Below, in pieces: positions 29,063 through 36,857 of a DNA stretch of 64,000 nucleotides. The position numbers and the translations under genes are program-made. Numbering within the stretch: the stretch's first letter is position 1; every line of letters starts with the position of its first letter. The stretch covers positions 124,001 to 188,000 of the forward strand of contig QHVT01000003.1 of the NCBI GenBank assembly GCA_003223645.1. The letters run 5' to 3'. The DNA comes from Acidobacteriota bacterium. GTDB lineage: Bacteria > Acidobacteriota > Thermoanaerobaculia > Gp7-AA8. Under the pieces are notes generated by a model. The model had not been told where the DNA came from. It saw only the letters and a program-made list of their open reading frames with translations, and ran no database searches.

Positions 29063-30021
29063 TGATGAAACGATTGCTCCTGGCTGGTCTTCTCGTTCTC
29101 GCGCCCGTCGCGTTCGGTGCGAGCTCCGTGCTGACCACGAAGGGCATTCTGTATTCCGTCGAGTCCTCCGACACCAGCACGTCGGTGAACCTGATGCGCC
29201 GCAGCGGCGGCACGAAGACGCTGCTCGTCGTTCCGGCGACCGTCGACGACACGCGCGACGATCGCGCGCAGCTCGAGTACGATCGCTCCGCGGACCGCCT
29301 GTACGTGGTTTGGATTCGCGGCGGCGCGCAGACGACCGACGTGATGATGTCGTACCTCGATCCGGGCGGCGAATGGTCGGATGCCGAAGTGATCTCCAGC
29401 GCGGCGGGACTCGCGCGCCGCGACGAACTGCGCACCGCGCTCACGCGCGTGAGCCGCACGACATTCATTCACGTCGCGTCGTGGGTCCGCGATGGCGAGA
29501 ACCTGAGCGGTGAATATTCGCTGACCGCGTTCGAATCTGGACGGCAGGTCTCGACGATGACGTCGAACTTCCAGATGCTCGACACGCAGGGGCAGGCGGG
29601 ATACGCCGACGACCTCGAAGTGCTCACGCCGTTCCCGGCGCTGGCGATCTCGCCGGTCACCGACGGCATCGACATCGTCTACGGCTATGAAAAGGGCACG
29701 GCCGTCACGCGCCTGCACATCACGCCGCGCCTCGAGCCGAACGCGCGCTTGTGGAGGCCGGGCGGAAAGACCGCCGGCTCGATGCCGCCCGCGCACTTCG
29801 CCGCGACCAGCACCACGCCGGTGAAAGCGCTCTTCTCGCGCGATCGCGTCGTCCTCTATACGAGCGACTCGGTGTTCCGATTCGTCGTGTTCGAGAAAGG
29901 CGCGTGGTCCGAGGCGACCGAGTTCACGCTCGACGAGAAGCTGACCGGCGACGCGCTGCTCAACCAGGTCCGCCGCTTCATCGAAGACACGCAGCCGGAC
30001 GAAACGTCGGTCACGCAGTAA
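29062..30021 (+). CDS. Secreted protein of unknown function
   Basis: 319 aa. Signal peptide (about 1-19, ending near AFGAS), then beta-rich sequence with a WIRGGAQTTDVMMSY segment resembling a propeller-type blade; no catalytic motif recognised. The ATG at 29062 shares its A with the preceding stop codon. The stop codon abuts the end of the convergent purA gene with no gap. Partnership with the TPR protein is suggested only by the gene overlap. Confidence 0.65.
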   Translation: MMKRLLLAGLLVLAPVAFGASSVLTTKGILYSVESSDTSTSVNLMRRSGGTKTLLVVPATVDDTRDDRAQLEYDRSADRLYVVWIRGGAQTTDVMMSYLDPGGEWSDAEVISSAAGLARRDELRTALTRVSRTTFIHVASWVRDGENLSGEYSLTAFESGRQVSTMTSNFQMLDTQGQAGYADDLEVLTPFPALAISPVTDGIDIVYGYEKGTAVTRLHITPRLEPNARLWRPGGKTAGSMPPAHFAATSTTPVKALFSRDRVVLYTSDSVFRFVVFEKGAWSEATEFTLDEKLTGDALLNQVRRFIEDTQPDETSVTQ

Positions 30022-31314
30022 TCACGATCGACGCAGGATCGTCTCTTCGCGCCGCGGTCCCGTCGAAATGATGGTGACGCGCGTCTCGGTCTCGTCCTCG
30101 ATGAACCGGACGTAATCCTTCGCCTCCGCCGGCAGTTCCTCGAACGTCGTCATGCCGGCGGTCGACGACTTCCAGCCTTTGAATGTTTTGTATTCCGGCT
30201 GGTAGTCGTGATGCGCGACCGCGAATGCAGGGAACGTGTTCCACGTCTTGCCGTGCACTTTGTAGGCGGTGCAGATCCGAATCTCTTCGAACTCGTCGAG
30301 GACGTCGAGCTTCGTGAGCGCGATCGCGTCGAGTCCGTTGATCGTCGACGCCGTGCGCAGCACGGCAAGGTCGAGCCAGCCCGTGCGGCGCGGGCGTCCC
30401 GTCACGGTTCCGAACTCGTTGCCGCGCTTGCGGAGATGCTCGCCCATCGCGTCGTTGAGCTCCGTCGGGAATGCGCCGCCGCCGACGCGAGTCGTGTACG
30501 CCTTGGCGACGCCAATGACTTCGTGAATGTGCTTCGGCGCGACGCCGAGGCCGGTGCAGACGCCGCCGACGACCGTGTTCGACGACGTCACGAACGGATA
30601 CGTGCCGTGATCGATGTCGAGCATCATTCCCTGCGCGCCCTCGAACATCACGCGCTTGCCGGCGCGGATCTGCTCGTTGATCCACACCGTGCCGTTGATG
30701 ATGCGCGGCGCGAGCTGTTCGGCGAAGCGGAGGTAATCGTCGTAGAGTTTTTTCGGATCGAACGTGTCGCGCTTGTAGACGTCGCGCAGTACGGCGTTCC
30801 GCTCCGCGCAGGTGAACTCGATCTTCTGCCGCAGCACGTCGGGATCGAGGAGGTCCGCGATGCGGATGCCGTAGCGTCCCGCCTTCGACTCGTACGCCGG
30901 ACCGATGCCGCGTCCGGTCGTGCCGATCTTCGCCGTGCCCGCCGCTTCCTCGCGCGCGAGATCGAGCGCCTTGTGATACGGAAGGATGCAGTGCGCGGAG
31001 TCGCTGATGAGGAGGTTCTCCTCGATCACCACCCCCGCCGCACGCAGGTTCGCAATCTCCTCCAGCAGCGCCTCGGGGTCGATGACCATTCCGTTGCCGA
31101 GGAGGCAGAGCTTCTGCGGATGGATGATGCCGGACGGAATCAGCCGCAGCGCGAAATGCTTGTCGGCGAACTTGACCGTGTGCCCGGCGTTGTGTCCGCC
31201 CTGGTAGCGCGCCACGACGTCGAAGTCCTCGCAGAGAAGATCGACGATCTTTCCCTTCCCCTCGTCGCCCCACTGGGCGCCGATCACGGCGACGTTGCGC
31301 GGCCGGTCAGTCAT
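30022..31314 (-). CDS. purA: Adenylosuccinate synthetase
   Basis: 430 aa, the normal length. It joins IMP and aspartate using GTP, the first committed step to AMP. The N-terminal GTP-binding motif QWGDEGKGK (about 13-21), GGHNAGHT (about 41-48), the conserved TTGRGIGP loop and the C-terminal GRPRRTGWLD segment are all present. The start at 31314 (MTDRPRNVAVIG) is preferred over an upstream in-frame ATG because the family begins just before the first strand. A single gene, convergent with the secreted-protein gene. Confidence 0.97.
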   Translation of the reverse strand: MTDRPRNVAVIGAQWGDEGKGKIVDLLCEDFDVVARYQGGHNAGHTVKFADKHFALRLIPSGIIHPQKLCLLGNGMVIDPEALLEEIANLRAAGVVIEENLLISDSAHCILPYHKALDLAREEAAGTAKIGTTGRGIGPAYESKAGRYGIRIADLLDPDVLRQKIEFTCAERNAVLRDVYKRDTFDPKKLYDDYLRFAEQLAPRIINGTVWINEQIRAGKRVMFEGAQGMMLDIDHGTYPFVTSSNTVVGGVCTGLGVAPKHIHEVIGVAKAYTTRVGGGAFPTELNDAMGEHLRKRGNEFGTVTGRPRRTGWLDLAVLRTASTINGLDAIALTKLDVLDEFEEIRICTAYKVHGKTWNTFPAFAVAHHDYQPEYKTFKGWKSSTAGMTTFEELPAEAKDYVRFIEDETETRVTIISTGPRREETILRRS

Positions 31315-31359
31315 GAGCGCGCGGAGGGTAGCACAGTCCCACAAGCACGGAAATTGCCT

Positions 31360-31365
31360 TATATT
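31360..31365 (+). promoter_or_regulatory. Proposed -10 hexamer of a leaderless transcript (cysteine dioxygenase)
   Basis: TATATT followed by 6 nt and the ATG at 31372. No ribosome-binding site is visible. Located in the short divergent gap next to purA. Confidence 0.45.
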
Positions 31366-31371
31366 TCAGCT

Positions 31372-32004
31372 ATGGAAACGCAGAACCTCGTTCCCGTTCC
31401 GCAGGCGATCTACTCCCCCACTCCCGTAAGCGCGGAACAGTTCGTCGACGGCGTGCGCCGTCTCTCCGAAAACCTCATCACCAAACAGAAGATCTACGAC
31501 TACCTCGTCGCGTACGAGATCCGTCCCGAAGACCTGGAGCGCTACAAGAACTGGCAGCCCGACCGCCACACGCGCAACAAGATCTTCCGCAACGACATGA
31601 TCGAGGTGATGCTCATCTGCTGGCCGATCGCCGCGATCACGCCGCTGCACACGCACAACGGACAGCTCGGCTGGATGACGATGATCGAAGGGAAACTGCT
31701 CGTCGAGAACTACAAGAAGATCGACTGCAACCGTCCCGAGAACCAGCAGGTTGTCGGCATGGACTGCCTCGCCGGCGCCACGCGCATCGAAATGCAGCAC
31801 CTCCAAAACGAGCTCGCGATTCCCGGCGGACCGCTGAACACCGTCGACAAAACACAAACCATCCACCGCATCCGCAACCTCGCCGAATGGAACGAGCCCG
31901 CGGTCAGCATGCACGTCTACTCCCGCCCGATCGATTCCTGCGTCGTCTTCGACATGGACGCGCAGCGGTGTTATCGGCGGGAGTTGAAGTACGACAACGA
32001 GTAG
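31372..32004 (+). CDS. Cysteine dioxygenase type I family protein
   Basis: 210 aa cupin. Cysteine dioxygenase oxidises cysteine to cysteine sulfinate with a mononuclear Fe(II). The iron ligands are visible as HTH at His93/His95, and a third His in SMHVYSRP near residue 183. The surrounding WPIAAITPLHTHNG pattern is typical of bacterial CDO; 3-mercaptopropionate dioxygenase is a possible alternative within the family. Probably leaderless. Its stop codon TAG is also the first TAG of a family B palindromic element. Confidence 0.88.
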   Translation: METQNLVPVPQAIYSPTPVSAEQFVDGVRRLSENLITKQKIYDYLVAYEIRPEDLERYKNWQPDRHTRNKIFRNDMIEVMLICWPIAAITPLHTHNGQLGWMTMIEGKLLVENYKKIDCNRPENQQVVGMDCLAGATRIEMQHLQNELAIPGGPLNTVDKTQTIHRIRNLAEWNEPAVSMHVYSRPIDSCVVFDMDAQRCYRRELKYDNE

Positions 32005-32257
32005 GACGGATAGGACGATCGCGCGATGAGTCGTTCGCAACCTATCGCGAGTTCTGCGAAACGCGACCAGCGCAGGTGATTGCCAACATCGCGATCTGTC
32101 TCATCCACCAGGCGACCTATCTCCTCGACCAACAAATCGGCCGGCTCGAATCCGACTTCATCAAAAGAAGCGGCATCCGCGAACGCATGACCCAAGCCCG
32201 TCGCTCCCACAAAAACTCCTATTCGTCCTAGTTGTCCTATCCGTCCTATTCGTCCTA
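32002..32257. repeat. Family B palindromic element with a gene fragment between its arms
   Basis: Left arm TAGGACGGATAGGAC (32002-32016) and right inverted arm at about 32217-32257, made of GTCCTATCC/GTCCTATTC units. Unlike the other two copies, the arms are 200 nt apart and enclose the four-helix-bundle remnant at 32016-32231. The left arm overlaps the cysteine dioxygenase stop codon and the right arm ends 11 nt before kbl. Confidence 0.8.
32016..32231 (+). pseudogene. Remnant of a four-helix-bundle (IVS/Avd-type) protein, C-terminal suffix domain
   Basis: The open frame encodes about 70 residues from DESFATYREF through VIANIAICLIHQATYLLDQQ to SGIRERMTQARR, ending in TAG inside the right repeat arm. 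This pattern (a helix with IANxAIxLIHQxxYLLD, then ESDF-x-x-x-G-I/L-RERM) matches, as far as I recall, the suffix domain found after the four-helix-bundle proteins encoded in 23S rRNA intervening sequences and related to Avd. No start codon and no N-terminal bundle are present, so it is a decayed 3' fragment. Confidence 0.65.
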
Positions 32258-32268
32258 AGCTCCGCGCC

Positions 32269-33456
32269 ATGTCACTCCTGCAAACCCTCTCGCAAGAGCT
32301 CCAACAAATGTCCTCCGCCGGCACGCTCAAGCGCGAGCTGAAGCTGAAAGGGCCGCAGGGTGCGATCGTCGACGTCGACGGGTTCGGCGAGGTGATCATG
32401 CTCACCTCGAACAATTACCTCGGCCTCGCCGATCATCCCGGCATTGTCGAGGCGGCGGAGAAGGCGGAGCGCGACTACGGCTACGGACTGGCGTCGGTGC
32501 GTTTCATCTGCGGCACGCAGACGATCCACCGCACGCTCGAAGAGAAAATCGCGGAGTTCCTCGGCACCGAGGACACGATTCTTTACGGATCGTGCTGGAA
32601 CGCGAATGAAGGGTTGTTCCAGACCGTCGCGCTCGAAGAGGACGCGATCATTTCCGACGAGCTGAATCACGCGTCGATCATCGACGGCATCCGCCTCGCG
32701 AAGGCGAAGAAAGAGCGTTACAAGAACCGCGACGTCGATGATTTGCGACGCGCGCTCGAAGCGACGAAGGACGCGCGCAACAAGCTCGTGATGACGGACG
32801 GCGTGTTCTCGATGGAAGGCTCGCTCGCTCCGCTGCCGGAGATGGTCGAGCTGACGCGCGAGCACGGCGCGTTCCTCGTCGTCGACGACTCGCACGGCAC
32901 CGGCGTCCTCGGCAAGACCGCGCGCGGGACCGCCGAAGAGTTGGGTGTGTTCGGAAAGATCGATGCGTACACTTCGACGCTCGGCAAAGCCCTCGGCGGA
33001 TCACACGGCGGCTTCACGACCGGGCCGAAAGTCCTGATCGAATACCTTCGCCAGAAATCGCGTCCCTACCTTTTCTCGAACACGCTTCCACCCGCCGTCG
33101 TGATGGGATCGATCGCCGCAATCGATCTCGTACAACGCGACCACAGCTTCGTTACGCGCCTCCGCGAGAACACCCAGTACTTCCGCGCACAGCTGACGCA
33201 GCACGGCGTGCCCGTGCGTGAAGGCATCCATCCCATCGTGCCCATCCTCATCGGCGATACCGCGAAAGCGATCACGATGTCGAACGAGCTCCTGACGCGC
33301 GGCGTGTACGTCTCCGGCTTCGGCTTCCCCGTCGTTCCGCAAGGCGCCGCGCGCCTGCGCTGCCAGATCAGCGCCGCGCATACCCGCGAGCACCTCGACC
33401 GCGCGATCGGCGCGATCGTGGAGCTCGCGGGCAAGTACGACGTGCTCGCGGCCTAA
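32269..33456 (+). CDS. kbl: Glycine C-acetyltransferase (2-amino-3-ketobutyrate CoA ligase)
   Basis: 395 aa, the standard length of this PLP-dependent alpha-oxoamine synthase. It cleaves 2-amino-3-ketobutyrate with CoA to glycine and acetyl-CoA in threonine breakdown. TSTLGKALGG carries the PLP lysine (Lys240); DDSHGTGVLG binds the cofactor pyridine ring and ASVRFICGTQ is typical of KBL rather than BioF or HemA. Threonine dehydrogenase is not in the window. The final 4 nt overlap the convergent DUF11 gene. Confidence 0.93.
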   Translation: MSLLQTLSQELQQMSSAGTLKRELKLKGPQGAIVDVDGFGEVIMLTSNNYLGLADHPGIVEAAEKAERDYGYGLASVRFICGTQTIHRTLEEKIAEFLGTEDTILYGSCWNANEGLFQTVALEEDAIISDELNHASIIDGIRLAKAKKERYKNRDVDDLRRALEATKDARNKLVMTDGVFSMEGSLAPLPEMVELTREHGAFLVVDDSHGTGVLGKTARGTAEELGVFGKIDAYTSTLGKALGGSHGGFTTGPKVLIEYLRQKSRPYLFSNTLPPAVVMGSIAAIDLVQRDHSFVTRLRENTQYFRAQLTQHGVPVREGIHPIVPILIGDTAKAITMSNELLTRGVYVSGFGFPVVPQGAARLRCQISAAHTREHLDRAIGAIVELAGKYDVLAA

Positions 33457-35951
33457 CGCATCCTCATCACCGCCACCGCCGCCAGCATCGCGCCGAGGAG
33501 GACGAGCGCCCATTCCGACAGCGTTGGTGCGCCTGCGGCTTGTCCCGCCGTGATCGTCACCGCCGGCGCAGTTGATGTTCCGCCCGTCGGGTCCTCGGTC
33601 GCGCTGACGCTGGCGGTGTTCGCGATCGTGCCGCTCGTACCCGTCACCTGCACCGTCAGCGTGATCGTCGCGGATGCAGTGACGCCGATCGTGCCGAGGT
33701 TGCAGGTGACGGGACTCGAAGCGTTGCATGCGCCTTGCGACGGCACCGCGCTCACGAATTGCAGTCCGGCGGGGAGCGCGTCGGTGACGACGACGCCCGT
33801 CGCCGGCGACGGTCCGTTGTTCGTGACGGTGATGGTGTACGCGAACTGGCTGCCCGTCGATGCGCTCGTGGTGGCTGTGGTCTTGGTGATCACGACGTCG
33901 GCGACGGCAGCGCCGCTCATGACCGCGCCCGCGCTCGCGCCGGAGTTGCCGCTGTTCGGATCGCTCGTAGCGCTCAAGACGCCGGCGCTGTTCATGATCG
34001 TGCCGGTCGCGCCGGGCGCGACTTCGACCGTCAGCGTGAACGTCGCGGTCGCGTTGTTCGCGAGCGTCGCGGCGTTGCAGGTGATCGTTCCGGTCGCGCC
34101 GACTGCAGGCGTCGTGCAGGTGAAACCGGCCGGTTGCGTGATGGAGCGGAAGAGGAGCGACGACGGCAGCGTGTCGGTCATCACGACGCTCGATGCCGCG
34201 TCGGGTCCGTTGTTGTGCAGCGTGATCGTGTACGCGAATTGGCTGCCGGCCGGCGCGAACGTCGTGGTGGTCGTCTTCGTGATCGTGAGATCGGCCGACG
34301 CGGCGGCGACGATCGTCGTGACAGCCTGCGCGTTGTTGTTGCCGGGCGTCGGATCGAACGTGCTGCTGCTCGCCGTCACGGTGTCGCTGATCGTGCCGGA
34401 CGACGCGGTGACGTTGACGACGAGCGTGAACGATCCGTTCGCGCCGTTTGCGAGAGACGCGATCGTGCAGTTGGTCGATCCGGTGCCGCCGACAACCGGC
34501 GTCGTGCACGACCAGCCGCCGGGCGATGTAAGCGTCTGGAACGTGACGCCGGCGGGAAGTGTCTGGCTGAAGGAGACACTCGTCGCGCTGTCGGGCCCGT
34601 TGTTGGTGATCGTCTGCGTGTATGTGATCGTGCCGCCGGGATTCACCGGATCGGGGGTGTCGGCGTTGGTCGCGACGAGATTCGCCTTCGGCGTTTGATA
34701 CGTCGTGACGACCGTCGCGGTGTTGTTCGGGTTGTTCGGATCGGTGACGTTGTTGCTCGAGATGACGAAGTTCTGGCTGATCGTGCCGTCCGGTCCGTTG
34801 AGCAGCGCGGGATCGACTTGCACGACGAGCGTGAACGGCACGTTCGAGCCGCTCGCGAACGACGCGTTCGTGCAGGTGATCGGCCCGTTCGTGCCGACCG
34901 TCGGTGTCGTGCAGCTGAATCCTGCCGGTCCGGTGATCGATTGGAAGCGCAGAGCCAGGGCCAGCGGAATGTTGAGGGTCGTCGACATCGCCGCGTCGGG
35001 ACCGGCGTTCGTGACGTTGCCCGTGTAGGTAATGTTGTTGCCGGGCGTGACGGGATCGGGTGAGTCGCTCGCGGTGACGCCGAGATCGGCGTCGGGCGTG
35101 ACGTACGCGGTGTTCTCGGTCTCGCCGTTGTCGTTGTTGTTGGTCTCGTTGCCGGTCGCGTTGATTCCGAAGAACGTGCTGACCGTGCCGTCGTTGAGGC
35201 CGAGGATCGTGGGATCGGCGCGCACGACGACGAGGAACTGCGCGGTCTCGCCGTTCGCGTACGCCGGCTTCGTGCACGTGAATTGCGGCGCGCCGCCGGT
35301 GCTCGGCAGCGACGGGCAGCTCCAACCGGCCGGAATGGTGATCGACTGGTAGCGCAACGATCCGTTGTTGAACACGTTGAACGTCGCGTTCGTGCCGCCA
35401 TCCGGCCCCGCGTTGCTGATGTTGACGGTGTAGGTGATGTCGTTGTTCGGTGTCACCGGGTCGGGCGAGTCGGTGACGGCGATGCCCATGTTGATCTGCG
35501 GTGAGTCGTAGTTCGTCGTGGCGTTCTTCGAGTTGTTGCCGTTGTTCGGATCCGTCGTCGTGCCCGACGTCGAAAAGGTCGATGAGAACGAGCCGTCGGC
35601 GAAGTTGAGAAGACTCGACGGCACGTTGACGACGACCGTGAATACGTACGTGCCGACCGCCATCGACGGAGTGTTGCAGGTCATGAACTGCGACGGCGCT
35701 GTGCAGCTGAATCCCGCGGGCGGCGTCGCCGACACCGGCGTCACCGATCCCGACAGGGTGATGTTCAATCCGCCGTTCACGGCCGGATCGGGTCCGTTGT
35801 TTTTCATCGTGACGGTGTAGGTCACGTTATTGCCCGGCACGACCGGATCGGGCGAGTCGACGGCGGAGACGACTTCCTGATCGGCCGTTTGGGCGAAGGC
35901 GGAAAACGCGAACAGTGCGCAGACGAACAGCGACCGCAGGACGCGAAGCAT
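33453..35951 (-). CDS. Surface protein with six DUF11 repeats and an IPTL-CTERM sorting signal
   Basis: 832 aa from the ATG preceded by GAGAGG; an upstream ATG at 35969 is less likely. Signal peptide (about 1-21), then six about 125-aa repeats, each opening with a SPDPVxPGNxITYT-like strand and NNGPD turn (DUF11-type beta-sandwich; the last two are diverged and begin ADLTITKTT). The C-terminus is PTLSEW, a hydrophobic helix and MRMR: the IPTL-CTERM tripartite signal handled by an exosortase-like system. A stalk or matrix protein, rich in Thr/Ser/Asn and poor in Lys. Confidence 0.88.
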   Translation of the reverse strand: MLRVLRSLFVCALFAFSAFAQTADQEVVSAVDSPDPVVPGNNVTYTVTMKNNGPDPAVNGGLNITLSGSVTPVSATPPAGFSCTAPSQFMTCNTPSMAVGTYVFTVVVNVPSSLLNFADGSFSSTFSTSGTTTDPNNGNNSKNATTNYDSPQINMGIAVTDSPDPVTPNNDITYTVNISNAGPDGGTNATFNVFNNGSLRYQSITIPAGWSCPSLPSTGGAPQFTCTKPAYANGETAQFLVVVRADPTILGLNDGTVSTFFGINATGNETNNNDNGETENTAYVTPDADLGVTASDSPDPVTPGNNITYTGNVTNAGPDAAMSTTLNIPLALALRFQSITGPAGFSCTTPTVGTNGPITCTNASFASGSNVPFTLVVQVDPALLNGPDGTISQNFVISSNNVTDPNNPNNTATVVTTYQTPKANLVATNADTPDPVNPGGTITYTQTITNNGPDSATSVSFSQTLPAGVTFQTLTSPGGWSCTTPVVGGTGSTNCTIASLANGANGSFTLVVNVTASSGTISDTVTASSSTFDPTPGNNNAQAVTTIVAAASADLTITKTTTTTFAPAGSQFAYTITLHNNGPDAASSVVMTDTLPSSLLFRSITQPAGFTCTTPAVGATGTITCNAATLANNATATFTLTVEVAPGATGTIMNSAGVLSATSDPNSGNSGASAGAVMSGAAVADVVITKTTATTSASTGSQFAYTITVTNNGPSPATGVVVTDALPAGLQFVSAVPSQGACNASSPVTCNLGTIGVTASATITLTVQVTGTSGTIANTASVSATEDPTGGTSTAPAVTITAGQAAGAPTLSEWALVLLGAMLAAVAVMRMR

Positions 35952-36007
35952 CGATGTTTGACCTCTCATTTACAGATCGCGCGGTTTGCGGGTGAAGTCC
36001 CTCAACG

Positions 36008-36254
36008 GAAAGCAGAAGGCAGAGGGCAGAAAGCAGAAGGCAGAGGGCAGAAGGCAGAGGGCAGAAGGCAGATGGCAGAAGGCAGAAGGCAGATGGCAAA
36101 AGCAACAATGTTCCCGTCATCCTGAGCCGGCGCAGCGCGGTGAAGGATCTCAAAATGCGATGCATGAAGTTTGAGATCCTTCGCCGTCTTCGCGGCTCAG
36201 GATGACGAGCATTTCTTTCTGCCATCTGCCTTTGTTTCTGCCTTCTGCTTTCGT
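36008..36254. repeat. Palindromic element of family A variant (GGCAGAAGGCAGAG) interrupted by a family E element
   Basis: Left arm at 36008-36098 is a run of AGAAGGCAGAGGGC-type units; right arm at 36212-36254 has the inverted TCTGCCATCTGCC and TTCTGCCTTCTGC units. A complete family E palindrome (36116-36206) sits between the arms, indicating nesting. It occupies most of the 351-nt gap between the divergent DUF11 and sigma factor genes. Confidence 0.8.
36116..36206. repeat. Palindromic element, family E (TCATCCTGAGCCG...GGATCTCAA), copy 1
   Basis: Left arm from GTCATCCTGAGCCGG and right inverted arm ending CGGCTCAGGATGAC, with a loop of about 12 nt. The two arms carry compensating and non-compensating changes. 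Other copies at 40223-40325 and 57180-57271. This family occurs widely in unrelated bacterial genomes as far as I recall. Confidence 0.85.
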
Positions 36255-36302
36255 CATACGAGCCGCCCCCGCCCCTCACGTACAATTCCCAATAACGTCC
36301 CC

Positions 36303-36857
36303 ATGTCCGATGTCACCCGGTTGTTGCGCGACTGGAGCGCTGGTCGGGCCGAGGCCCGCGATGAGCTGGTCGGTCTGGTCTACGCGCCGTTGCGTGCGAT
36401 CGCGGAGCGCCATCTGCACAAGGAGCGCAACGGACACACGCTGCAGCCGACCGCGCTGGTGAACGAGCTGTACCTGCGCCTCGTCGATCAGCGCAGCGTG
36501 GAATGGAACGACCGCGCGCATTTCTTCGCGGTCGCGGCGCAGGTGATGCGGCGGATCCTCGTCGATCATGCGCGGCGGCGGAACAGCGAGAAGCGCGGCG
36601 GCGGTGTGGTGCCGCTGACGATCGGCGCGGCGCTCGACGTCGCGGCGTCGGAAAACTTCGACGTGGTTGTGCTCGACGCCGCGCTCGAGAATCTCGCTGC
36701 GATTTATCCGCAGCAGGCGCGGCTCGTCGAGCTGCGTTTTTATGGCGGGCTGACGATCGACGAGACCGCGTCCGCACTCGGAATCTCCTCTGCGACGGTC
36801 AGTCGCGAATGGACGATGGCCCGCGCGTGGCTGCGGCGCGAGATGAATCCGCGATGA
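36303..36857 (+). CDS. ECF-type RNA polymerase sigma factor (Sig-70_X6 group)
   Basis: 184 aa. Region 2 (about 15-85) contains YAPLRAIAERHLHKER and LVNELYLRLVD; the HFFAVAAQVMRRILVDHARRR segment and the C-terminal region 4 helix-turn-helix (TIDETASALGISSATVSREW) define the acidobacterial/planctomycete ECF group usually encoded next to a Ser/Thr kinase. TACAAT at 36281-36286 is a possible -10, giving a short leader without a ribosome-binding site. The ATGA overlap with the kinase gene suggests the kinase controls this sigma factor. Confidence 0.92.
   Translation: MSDVTRLLRDWSAGRAEARDELVGLVYAPLRAIAERHLHKERNGHTLQPTALVNELYLRLVDQRSVEWNDRAHFFAVAAQVMRRILVDHARRRNSEKRGGGVVPLTIGAALDVAASENFDVVVLDAALENLAAIYPQQARLVELRFYGGLTIDETASALGISSATVSREWTMARAWLRREMNPR

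Noticed and set aside
32016-32231. Diversity-generating retroelement (Avd plus reverse transcriptase)
   Set aside because: The fragment resembles the four-helix-bundle suffix domain, but no reverse transcriptase, template repeat or variable repeat is visible in the window.
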